A program made the position numbers and the translations under genes. Below the pieces are notes generated by a model. It ran no database searches. It was given only the letters and a program-made list of their open reading frames with translations, and was not told the origin of the DNA. This document shows positions 22,560 to 30,189 of a stretch of DNA of 34,186 nucleotides, in pieces; within the stretch, counting starts at the first letter, position 1; each line of letters starts with the position of its first letter. This DNA is from Oscillospiraceae bacterium. GTDB lineage: Bacteria > Bacillota > Clostridia > Oscillospirales > Ruminococcaceae. The stretch is from NCBI GenBank assembly GCA_022788225.1, contig JALEVO010000004.1, positions 1 through 34,186 of the forward strand. Reading direction: 5' to 3'.

Positions 22560-24593
22560 ATGATAAAAGCACTTAAAAGACTATCTTCTGCACTGACTGC
22601 GGCGGCTATGGTTTTCACTGCCTCTGCTGTAATGCCGTCAGCAATTGCTGCGGAAGATTCAGACGTCATTTTCCAGGCAGAATGTGAAACTCTTGGCGAG
22701 GACACACAGTTATGGACATCAATTTACGACAAACAGGTTCCGGGATATTCCGGCGAGGGATTCGCTTACCTTACAGCAAGCAACATTGCATTTGAGGTGG
22801 AAGCTCCTGAAGAGGGTATGTATGAAATCAATGTAAGGTATGCACAGATACTCGACGAGAATGGCAGACTCCAGACTCTTGCTGTAAACGGCTCGGAATA
22901 CAGCACCACCCTTCCATATTCTGACACATGGCAGGACTATCAGTTCGCAATGGTCAGACTGAAAAAGGGTGTCAATACTTTTGAATTCATGCCAAAATAC
23001 GGCTATGCCGCACTTGATACTATCACAATAACAAAAGCAACATTCCCTGAACTTAAAGTATCACCGACTCTTTGCGACAAAGACGCTACCAAGGAAGCAC
23101 AGAGCCTTATGAACTACCTCTGCGACGTATACGGAAACGGTATACTCTCCGGACAGCAGACTATTTACGGCGGCGGTCATGGTGTTACTACTACTATCCG
23201 CTATGATTCTGCAACCAATACCTGCGTTGACTCCGACGGAAAAACATACAGCTTTGATGAAGCTGACAAGGCTGTTGCTGATGACGGTTCAACATTTGTA
23301 TGGAAGTGCGTGGGCGATGACGGTCAGGTATACAACTACAATTCACAGAACCGCAACTACACTTATAATGAATATGACAGAGAGTTAAAGTATCTTCAGG
23401 AAACTGTGGGTGATATGTCCGCAATACAGGGCTTTGACTTTGGTGCAAACTGCCCTTGCTATCAGTGGGACGATGGTTGTGTTGAGCGTATGATAGACTG
23501 GACAAACAACAAAAACGGTATCTGCACAGCCTCATGGCATATTAACGTTCCTACCGCTCTTGCAGACTATACTTTAGGCGAACCGCTGGACTTCTCAAAG
23601 ACCACATACAGTGAAAAATGTGATTTCAGCCCATCCAACGCCTATACAGAGGGTACACTTGAATATGACTACTTCCAGCTTTGTATAGCTAACCTTGCAG
23701 AACAGCTCCAGAGATTGCAGGACGCAAATGTTCCGCTTATTTTCCGTCCTCTCCACGAAGCAGACGGAAACTACTCCAACGGCGGTACATCATGGTTCTG
23801 GTGGGGCAAGGAAGGTCCGGAGGTTTATAACAATCTGTGGAAATTCCTCCAGAGCGAACTCCAGGACAAGTACGGCATACACAACCTTATCTGGGAACAG
23901 AACCTGTATGCATGGTCATCCACATCAGCTGAATGGTATACAGGTGATGAATATGTTGATATCGTAGGATACGATAAGTACAACACACAGTACAACCGTC
24001 ACGACGGCAAAACAAGCGGTCCGAACTTAGACGCTGAATCGGGCATTTTCTGGAAACTGTATGACACAGTAAAGGGCAACAAAATGGTTTCCATGCCGGA
24101 AAATGACACTATCCCTGCACTTGACAATATTCTGATAGAGAATGCAGGCTGGCTGTATTTCTGCCCGTGGTACGACGAGGAAAGCTCACCGAAATTCCTG
24201 TCCGGTTCTGATTATCAGGATATTGACGAACTGAAGAAGATTTACACAAGTGATTACTGCATTACTTTAAGCGAACTCCCTGACTGGAAGAATTACGAAT
24301 CCGGAGAACTGCCGACAAATCCGACAGAAGAACCAACCGAAGGACCTACTTATCCAGAGGATTTAGGTTTCATTCCGGGTGACGTAAAGGAAGATGAGAT
24401 TATCAATGTATTTGACGCTGTTGCGCTGAGAGAAATACTTATTAATTCAACTGATAATTTCCCATTAGGCTTACTTGGTGCCACAGCAAGTGACACAAAC
24501 GGAAACGGAACTATTGAAGTTGCCGACCTTGTATTACTTCACGAGTACCTTGTCGGCAAGGACGTTCAGCTTAAATATTATACAGGTGAATAA
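22560..24593 (+). CDS. Secreted GH26 glycoside hydrolase with CBM35-like module and dockerin, tandem paralog
   Basis: A 677-residue paralog of the preceding enzyme with the same layout: signal peptide (1-31), CBM35-like module (about 35-162), GH26 barrel (about 168-570) with acid/base Glu400 (FRPLHEADG), SWFWWGKEGPE and nucleophile candidate Glu514 (VSMPEND), Pro/Thr/Glu linker, and dockerin (607-667; GDVKEDEIINVFD and DTNGNGTIEVAD). Unlike its neighbour it carries an extra segment of about 50 residues (about 208-262) rich in Tyr, Asp and Gly (for example DSDGKTYSFDE, DDGQVYNYN) between the first barrel strands. GGGGG precedes the ATG. It probably acts on mannan with a different specificity or chain-length preference. 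Confidence 0.93.
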   Translation: MIKALKRLSSALTAAAMVFTASAVMPSAIAAEDSDVIFQAECETLGEDTQLWTSIYDKQVPGYSGEGFAYLTASNIAFEVEAPEEGMYEINVRYAQILDENGRLQTLAVNGSEYSTTLPYSDTWQDYQFAMVRLKKGVNTFEFMPKYGYAALDTITITKATFPELKVSPTLCDKDATKEAQSLMNYLCDVYGNGILSGQQTIYGGGHGVTTTIRYDSATNTCVDSDGKTYSFDEADKAVADDGSTFVWKCVGDDGQVYNYNSQNRNYTYNEYDRELKYLQETVGDMSAIQGFDFGANCPCYQWDDGCVERMIDWTNNKNGICTASWHINVPTALADYTLGEPLDFSKTTYSEKCDFSPSNAYTEGTLEYDYFQLCIANLAEQLQRLQDANVPLIFRPLHEADGNYSNGGTSWFWWGKEGPEVYNNLWKFLQSELQDKYGIHNLIWEQNLYAWSSTSAEWYTGDEYVDIVGYDKYNTQYNRHDGKTSGPNLDAESGIFWKLYDTVKGNKMVSMPENDTIPALDNILIENAGWLYFCPWYDEESSPKFLSGSDYQDIDELKKIYTSDYCITLSELPDWKNYESGELPTNPTEEPTEGPTYPEDLGFIPGDVKEDEIINVFDAVALREILINSTDNFPLGLLGATASDTNGNGTIEVADLVLLHEYLVGKDVQLKYYTGE

Positions 24594-24598
24594 ACTTT

Positions 24599-24627
24599 AA
24601 GGCGGCTTGATATAGCCGCCTTTTTTA
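24599..24627 (+). terminator. Terminator of second GH26 gene
   Basis: AAGGCGGCT / AGCCGCCTT hairpin followed by TTTTTT, nearly identical to the terminator of the first GH26 gene, consistent with tandem duplication including the 3' flank. Confidence 0.92.
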
Positions 24628-24646
24628 TTTGCAAATTATAAAATAA

Positions 24647-24670
24647 CGTGCGACCAATGGTCGCCCCTAC
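24647..24670. repeat. Half copy of the GTAGGGGCGA repeat, copy 4
   Basis: GCGACCAATGGTCGCCCCTAC hairpin end only. Its last base is part of the rimI stop codon (TAG on the minus strand), so the repeat directly abuts the gene, as copy 1 does. Confidence 0.7.
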
Positions 24671-25116
24671 TAAATCATTTTCACCATTAATACTGCATTT
24701 TCAAACGGACTGCGATAATAATTCTTTCGCAGTCCGTTTTGTTTAAAGCCGTGTTTCTCATAAAGTCCCCTTGCCGGAGCATTGCTCTCTCTGACTTCAA
24801 GGTAAACTGTTTTCACCCCAAGCTTTCGCAGTTCATCTTCAAATGCAGTCACAAGCATTCCGGCAATACCGGATTTTCTGTGTTTTTCCGACACTGCAAT
24901 GTTTAAAAGTTCAGCCTCGTCAAGGACGTATGAACCGTTGAGAAATCCCACAACTTCGCCGCCCCGGACCGCCGCAAAAATCAGTGCATTGGGGTTTTCA
25001 AGCGCCTGTTCAAATGCGTTTTCAGACCAGCCGCCGGGGATACAGTTTTTTTCCAGCTCCGCTATCTGCCCTATGTGGGATTTGTCCGCCCTTACAACAT
25101 CAGCCCTTTGCGTCAT
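24670..25116 (-). CDS. rimI: Ribosomal protein S18-alanine N-acetyltransferase
   Basis: A 148-residue GNAT acetyltransferase. The acetyl-CoA loop is EKHRKSGIAG (about 78-86), preceded by AELLNIAV, and the C-terminal ESNAPARGLYEKHGF segment is the RimI signature. By family it acetylates the N-terminus of ribosomal protein S18, although many RimI-like GNATs have other targets. The ATG at 25116 has GGGGTGA 8 nt upstream and overlaps the 3' end of polA by 17 nt, so the two are translationally coupled. A GTG at 25128 is an alternative start. Confidence 0.88.
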   Translation of the reverse strand: MTQRADVVRADKSHIGQIAELEKNCIPGGWSENAFEQALENPNALIFAAVRGGEVVGFLNGSYVLDEAELLNIAVSEKHRKSGIAGMLVTAFEDELRKLGVKTVYLEVRESNAPARGLYEKHGFKQNGLRKNYYRSPFENAVLMVKMI

Positions 25117-27649
25117 ACCAGCTTTCACCCCTGTTCACGTCCGCAGTCAGCGGCACTTTCAGTTCACAGGCGTTTGTCATCTCGTGGGACAGTATTTCCG
25201 CTGCCCTGTCAGCGTCCTCACGGCTGCACTCAACGATAAGTTCATCATGCACCTGCAAAATCAGTTTAGCGTCCGGCACTTCGGCTTTGAGCCTGTTGTA
25301 AACTCTTACCATTGCGATTTTGATAATGTCCGCCGCACTGCCCTGAACCGGCGTGTTCATAGCGATTCTCTTGCCCGCCGCCTGCATATTCTTATTGGAT
25401 GCCGAAAGCTCCGGAACATACCTTTTTCTGCCGAACATTGTTGTAACATAGCCGTCTTTTTTGGCGTTTTCAACCGTTTCATTCATGAACTTTTCAACGT
25501 TGGGGAAATTGTGAAGATAGTCTTTAATATACTTTTTCGCCTCATAAACGCTGACGTTTATATCCTTGGAGAGGGAGAATGCGCCGATACCGTAGATAAT
25601 GCCGAAGTTTACCGCCTTTGCCGCACTTCTCATTTCCGGCGTTACCATTTCAGCCGGCAGACCGAAAACCTGTGCCGCTGTTGCCGTGTGAATATCTGCA
25701 CCCTCATTGAATCCCTTAATCATTGTTTCGTCACCGCAGATATGGGCAACTATTCGCAGTTCAATCTGGCTGTAGTCGGCGTCAAGGAGTATTCTTCCGT
25801 CCTGTGCCACGAAAAATTTACGCATTTCACGTCCCAACTCCGTCCTGACAGGTATATTCTGCAAATTAGGCTCTGTGGAGGAAATTCTGCCTGTTCTTGT
25901 TTCAGTCTGACGGAATGATGTGTGGATTCTGCCGTCGGCGGCTACGGTTTTAAGCAGTCCCTCAACGTAGGTGGAATTAAGCTTTGTCAGCTGACGGTAG
26001 CGCAGGACAAGGTCTATAACCGGATAGTCGCCCCTCAGTTCCTCCAGTATTTCTGCACCAGTTGAATAACCTGTCTTGGTTTTCTTTTTAAGGGGTACGC
26101 CCATTTCAACGAGTACTTCGCCCAGTTGTTTCGGAGAGGAGATATTGAACTCCTTGCCGCACATAAAGTATATCTGCGACTCCAGTCCGCCTATCTCGTC
26201 AACGAGGTCTTCGCCGAACTTTTTAACCCCCTCCACGTTTATACCAACTCCGTCATGCTCCATTGACGCCAGCACCTCTGTCAGGGGCTGTTCTATCTCA
26301 AGCATAAGCGCTGACATGCCCTGTGCTTCAATTTCCTTTTTCAGCGCACTGCAAAGTTCCGGCAGGCTTGCAATATCCGCCCAGTCCCCTGCCGACTTGT
26401 AATAGGGCGAATCGTAGCGGAAACAAAGCTTTTCAATGCTGTACTCCGACGAGGACGGGTCAAGGAGATACGCCGCAATTTCACCGTCGAACGCCATTTC
26501 CACAAGGTTTTTTCCTCCGGCAAAGCAAATCCTGTACATTGGTTTTGCGCCGAATGTGTATTTTTTTGCTCCGCATGAAAGCAGTCTTACGATATAATCA
26601 TTATCTGATGTGGTATATATATTGCACTGACTGCCACTGCTTTTCTCATAAAGCTGCAAAACGCCGTCACGGTAAAGACAGTAAAGGCTGTCGCTCTTTT
26701 CAAGATTTTCGAGAGTTTCGCTGTCGATATCTTTTTGCACTGCCTCAATCTCCGCCGCCTTAACCACCTTTTCCGCCGCCTTTTTTTCAGACGGTTCAAG
26801 GTTAAGCTTTTGCAGAAGCTTGGACATTTCAAGTTCTGTCAGCAGTTCGCTGAGTTTTTCGCTGTCACGCTCCGCCGGAATGTACTTGCTGATATCCGTT
26901 TCAACCGGTGCTTCAAGGCAGATAGTTGCAAGCCACTTGCTCTGCTCTGCCGATTCCTTACCATTAACAAGCTTGTTGTAAACGCTTTTGGTCAGTCCGG
27001 CGCTGTCTAAATTTTCGTAGAGATTTTCAATGGTTTTCCACTCTGAAATCAGCTTGCCTGCGGTTTTCTGTCCGACGCCGGCAACTCCGGGGATATTGTC
27101 GGAGCTGTCCCCCATAAGGGCTTTTAAATCTATGAGGTGTATGGGTTCAAAGCCGTAGTCCTCTTCAAACTTTGCCGGAGTGTAAATGACAGTTTCCTTT
27201 GTGGTGGCAAGGCGCACTGTCACCTTATCGTTTACAAGCTGTAAGCTGTCCCTGTCCCCTGTCACGATATAGCACTCGTTTCCGCTGTCGGCACAGGCTT
27301 TTGAAAGTGTACCCAGAACATCGTCCGCCTCGTACCCCTCACACTCCACGATTTTCACGCCCATATAGGTCAGCAGTTCCTTTACAAGGGGCAGCTGCTG
27401 GGCGAGTTCCTCCGGCATACCCTTTCGGTTAGCCTTGTAAAAATCCGCCGCTTTATGGCGGAATGTTGGTGCTTTCAAGTCGAACGCAACAGCAACGCAG
27501 TCCGGCTGAACCTCCTCAACGTTTTTGAAGTATATGTTCATAAAGCCGAAAATTGCGTTTGTGTAAACTCCATTTTTATTTGTAAGCAGTCTTATACCGT
27601 AATACGCACGGTTCAGAATGCTGTTTCCGTCAATTGCAAGTAATTTCAT
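25100..27649 (-). CDS. polA: DNA polymerase I
   Basis: An 849-residue repair and Okazaki-fragment polymerase. The 5' nuclease domain (about 1-290) begins LLAIDGNSILNRAYYG and contains EGYEADDVLGTL, YIVTGDRDSLQLV and LMGDSSDNIPGVAGVG. The middle 3'-5' exonuclease-like domain (about 305-470) lacks the DxE metal-binding motif at the expected position (it reads CLYRDGVLQ), so proofreading is probably absent, as in Bacillus-type PolA. The polymerase domain contains LDADYSQIELR (Asp625), the O-helix segment RSAAKAVNFGIIYG, and QVHDELIVE (Asp802, Glu803). It is followed by overlapping rimI. Confidence 0.97.
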   Translation of the reverse strand: MKLLAIDGNSILNRAYYGIRLLTNKNGVYTNAIFGFMNIYFKNVEEVQPDCVAVAFDLKAPTFRHKAADFYKANRKGMPEELAQQLPLVKELLTYMGVKIVECEGYEADDVLGTLSKACADSGNECYIVTGDRDSLQLVNDKVTVRLATTKETVIYTPAKFEEDYGFEPIHLIDLKALMGDSSDNIPGVAGVGQKTAGKLISEWKTIENLYENLDSAGLTKSVYNKLVNGKESAEQSKWLATICLEAPVETDISKYIPAERDSEKLSELLTELEMSKLLQKLNLEPSEKKAAEKVVKAAEIEAVQKDIDSETLENLEKSDSLYCLYRDGVLQLYEKSSGSQCNIYTTSDNDYIVRLLSCGAKKYTFGAKPMYRICFAGGKNLVEMAFDGEIAAYLLDPSSSEYSIEKLCFRYDSPYYKSAGDWADIASLPELCSALKKEIEAQGMSALMLEIEQPLTEVLASMEHDGVGINVEGVKKFGEDLVDEIGGLESQIYFMCGKEFNISSPKQLGEVLVEMGVPLKKKTKTGYSTGAEILEELRGDYPVIDLVLRYRQLTKLNSTYVEGLLKTVAADGRIHTSFRQTETRTGRISSTEPNLQNIPVRTELGREMRKFFVAQDGRILLDADYSQIELRIVAHICGDETMIKGFNEGADIHTATAAQVFGLPAEMVTPEMRSAAKAVNFGIIYGIGAFSLSKDINVSVYEAKKYIKDYLHNFPNVEKFMNETVENAKKDGYVTTMFGRKRYVPELSASNKNMQAAGKRIAMNTPVQGSAADIIKIAMVRVYNRLKAEVPDAKLILQVHDELIVECSREDADRAAEILSHEMTNACELKVPLTADVNRGESWYDAKG

Positions 27650-27730
27650 GTTCTCTCCGTCGCCGCCTTTCCGGTATACGGCTCACCGTATTTTGTCGTA
27701 AGCAATATTTGTGCAATGTTTACCTTTATT

Positions 27731-27741
27731 ATTATAGCAGA
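27731..27741 (-). promoter_or_regulatory. Extended -10 promoter candidate of polA
   Basis: Minus strand reads TGCTATAAT: a TGn extension plus TATAAT (27731-27736), about 82 nt upstream of polA. No convincing -35 box is visible. The leader contains a small hairpin TACGG-TGAG-CCGTA. Confidence 0.5.
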
Positions 27742-27776
27742 TTTTTCAGGAAAACACCATGCTTTTTGCAAAAATA

Positions 27777-27804
27777 ATAAGGACGCTCCCGAAAGAACGT
27801 CCCT
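27777..27804 (-). terminator. Terminator of dockerin protein gene A
   Basis: Minus strand GGACGTTC / GAGCGTCC (8 bp, loop TTTCGG; 27781-27788 with 27795-27802) followed by TTATTATTTT. Near-identical hairpins follow the next two dockerin genes. Confidence 0.82.
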
Positions 27805-27810
27805 TTGAAA

Positions 27811-28887
27811 TTACTTATTATTCATTATTTCCCTTGCAATTCCGACTGCATCGTAAAGATCAACTGTACCGTTGCCGTCATAGTCAGCAATTATCTTTTC
27901 AGAGGCGGTAAAATTTCTCATGCCGATTAAGCTCTTTGAAATTTCAATTGCATCGTAAAGGTCAATAACACTGTCATTGGTTGCGTCGCCGTATACTGCG
28001 TTGAACATATCTACTGTTATTGCGTAGTATGACCCTGTGGTATCCTCCGGAGTTGTTCCCGGGCGAATAAGTCCAAGACCGTCACATATCTGCTTTGCAA
28101 GTGCAAAATGTTCCTCAAGAGTTATTTCAGTATTTGGCACAACACGATATTTATAATACTGATCATCTCCCGCTGATGTGTTTTCCACTTTAACAACACT
28201 GCAGTCCAGCCCGTTTTCCTCTACATATTTCTCCAGTTCAGCAAACAACTCAGTTTTTTCAACAGGTACAAACTTCTGGCTTTCCGAATCGTATTCCCAG
28301 TCAGTACCTGAATATTCAGTCAGGTAATCGCAATATATCATAGTTGGTGAGCTGATATCACCATAATAAATGAAATCCTTTATCAGTCCATTTTCTTTCA
28401 ATTCAGAACAAATCTCTCTTACCTTTTTAGGAGTTTCGGGACTGATATTTTTGTCTGTAACAGTGAATAATGCACATTTTGAATCATCTCCGAATGTATA
28501 GTCATTTATACTGAACTCATAGGTTGTGTAATACTTGCCGAGAATTTCTATCACCTTATTGCAATAATTTTCAATGCTTTTAGAAACAACAAAGGTATAT
28601 TTATTGTCCTGAATTTCCTCATATATGTAAGTTCCGTTTCCGCTTTTGTTTGCGTAAATCGTATAAGGGTTAGGAGTGTTTGGATTATCTATCCAGTTGA
28701 ACGATTCCCACAGACCGCTGTCATCGACTTCATAGTAATCCGCCATAAATTCTGCGTATTCATCAGAGGATTTATCAAACTCTATATAAATTGAGCTTGC
28801 CGGAACTGATGTAACCAATCCTGTGCAGAAGATTGCAGACGCTGCAACTGATGCAATACGGGCAAGAAGTTTTTTTGATTTTTTCAT
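27811..28887 (-). CDS. Secreted dockerin protein A with unknown alpha/beta repeat
   Basis: A 358-residue exported protein: signal peptide (KKLLARIASVAASAIF.. to PASS, about 1-32), a unique middle region (about 35-290) and a type I dockerin (about 296-356; GDATNDSVIDLYDAIEI and DYDGNGTVDLYDAVGI). The middle contains what looks like two copies of an alpha/beta unit ending VTDKNISPETPKKVREICSEL and VVPNTEITLEEHFALAKQIC. I recognise no enzyme family or catalytic motif. The dockerin would attach it to a cohesin on a scaffoldin. AAGGAGG precedes the ATG. It has its own promoter and terminator. Confidence 0.85.
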   Translation of the reverse strand: MKKSKKLLARIASVAASAIFCTGLVTSVPASSIYIEFDKSSDEYAEFMADYYEVDDSGLWESFNWIDNPNTPNPYTIYANKSGNGTYIYEEIQDNKYTFVVSKSIENYCNKVIEILGKYYTTYEFSINDYTFGDDSKCALFTVTDKNISPETPKKVREICSELKENGLIKDFIYYGDISSPTMIYCDYLTEYSGTDWEYDSESQKFVPVEKTELFAELEKYVEENGLDCSVVKVENTSAGDDQYYKYRVVPNTEITLEEHFALAKQICDGLGLIRPGTTPEDTTGSYYAITVDMFNAVYGDATNDSVIDLYDAIEISKSLIGMRNFTASEKIIADYDGNGTVDLYDAVGIAREIMNNK

Positions 28888-28947
28888 AGAATCAGCCTCC
28901 TTAAAATGTGTACAAAATATAAATCGTCCAAATCACTTGTTACATAT

Positions 28948-28975
28948 ATTATACCACACAAATATAAAATGTCAA
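28948..28975 (-). promoter_or_regulatory. Promoter of dockerin protein gene A
   Basis: Minus-strand TTGACA (28970-28975), 16-nt spacer, TATAAT (28948-28953). The surrounding 28888-29010 is almost identical to the region upstream of gene B. Confidence 0.85.
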
Positions 28976-29008
28976 GCCATATTTTGAAAAATATTTCTTT
29001 TTTATAAC

Positions 29009-29036
29009 AAAAGGACGCTCCCGAAAGAACGTCCCT
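29009..29036 (-). terminator. Terminator of dockerin protein gene B
   Basis: Same hairpin as after gene A (29013-29020 with 29027-29034), followed on the minus strand by TTTTGTTATAAAAAA. Confidence 0.8.
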
Positions 29037-29042
29037 TTAAAA

Positions 29043-30035
29043 TTATTTATTATTCATTATTTCCCTTGCAATTCCGACTGCATCGTAAAGGTCAACTGCG
29101 CCGTCGCCGTCATAATCAGCAATTATCTTTTCCGTATCGGTAAAGGTTCTCATACCCATAAGGCTCTTAGAGATTTCAACTGCGTCGTAAAGGTTGATAG
29201 TGCTGTCATTGGTAGCGTCGCCGTATACTGCGTTGAACATATCTACTGTTGTGGCGAATGACGAACCGCCAGATTCAAGAATAACGACACGGGAACTCAA
29301 TCCAAGATCATCATAAATCTGCTGTGCAAGTGCCACCTGCTCTTCATGGGTTGCTTCCCAATTTGGTACAACATTACATTCAGAATCCTCTGTAACGATT
29401 TCACAGTCAAGTCCTTTTTCTTCAACATAGCCTTCCAGCTGTGAAATCACTTCAGGCTTATTATAGCAGCCATATTGCGTCGGATGCCAGATAACCTGCT
29501 GAAAATCACTTACATCACCATAATAAATGAAGTCTTTTATCAGACCTTTTTCTTTCAGTTCAGAACAGATTGCTCTTGCATTTTTAACAGTTTCAGATGT
29601 GAGATTTGGGTCTGTGACCTGATAAAATGGATTATTATCTTCATCATAGCTAAGAAATACTTTATATCCGGAATCAAATTCATCAAGAATTGACTGAACA
29701 GTTTCCTGCCCGGCATAAGTATCCTCTGTCTTTACCAATGTAAATCCAAAACGAGAGCCCTCAATTTCTTCCATCAGATAGCATCCGCTTGTTTTTTGGC
29801 TTGCGTAATATTTACGAACAGGATTTATAGCGCCGCTGTTGTAATCATCTATTCCAAAAAGTCCGATTTTTTCAACTTCGGTATAACTTTCCAGAAAGGA
29901 ATCATATGCTTCAGAATCTCTGTCTATAAAGGTAAAAAACGCACTTGCCGGAACAGAAGTAACCGCTGCTGCGCAGAATACAGCCGAAGCCGCAATTGAT
30001 GCCACACGGGCAAGAAGTTTTTTTGATATTTTCAT
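29043..30035 (-). CDS. Secreted dockerin protein B, tandem paralog of A
   Basis: A 330-residue paralog of protein A. The signal peptide (KKLLARVASIAASAVF) and dockerin (about 268-328; GDATNDSTINLYDAVEI, DYDGDGAVDLYDAVGI, ending REIMNNK) are nearly identical to A. The middle is strongly diverged apart from the block AICSELKEKGLIKDFIYYGD. The two-unit alpha/beta pattern is again visible (VTDPNLTSETVKNARAIC and VVPNWEATHEEQVALAQQIY). No known domain was recognised. AAGGAGG lies upstream. Confidence 0.85.
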   Translation of the reverse strand: MKISKKLLARVASIAASAVFCAAAVTSVPASAFFTFIDRDSEAYDSFLESYTEVEKIGLFGIDDYNSGAINPVRKYYASQKTSGCYLMEEIEGSRFGFTLVKTEDTYAGQETVQSILDEFDSGYKVFLSYDEDNNPFYQVTDPNLTSETVKNARAICSELKEKGLIKDFIYYGDVSDFQQVIWHPTQYGCYNKPEVISQLEGYVEEKGLDCEIVTEDSECNVVPNWEATHEEQVALAQQIYDDLGLSSRVVILESGGSSFATTVDMFNAVYGDATNDSTINLYDAVEISKSLMGMRTFTDTEKIIADYDGDGAVDLYDAVGIAREIMNNK

Positions 30036-30095
30036 AGTATCAGCCTCCTTAAAATGTGTACAAAATATAAATCGTCCAAATCACTTGTTACATAT

Positions 30096-30123
30096 ATTAT
30101 ACCACACAAATATAAAATGTCAA
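30096..30123 (-). promoter_or_regulatory. Promoter of dockerin protein gene B
   Basis: Minus-strand TTGACA (30118-30123), 16-nt spacer, TATAAT (30096-30101); duplicate of the gene A promoter. Confidence 0.85.
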
Positions 30124-30156
30124 CCCATATTTTGAAAAATATTTCTTTTTTATAAC

Positions 30157-30184
30157 AAAAGGACGTCCCCGAAAGAACGTCCTT
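30157..30184 (-). terminator. Terminator of the LRR-dockerin gene
   Basis: Hairpin GGACGTTC...GGGGACGTCC on the minus strand (30161-30182) followed by TTTTGTTATAAAAAA; a variant of the terminators after genes A and B. Confidence 0.8.
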
Positions 30185-30189
30185 TAGAA

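Noticed and set aside
24899-25918. Plus-strand open frame of 339 codons
   Set aside because: It is antisense to rimI and polA. The real genes have catalytic motifs on the minus strand; this translation shows none.
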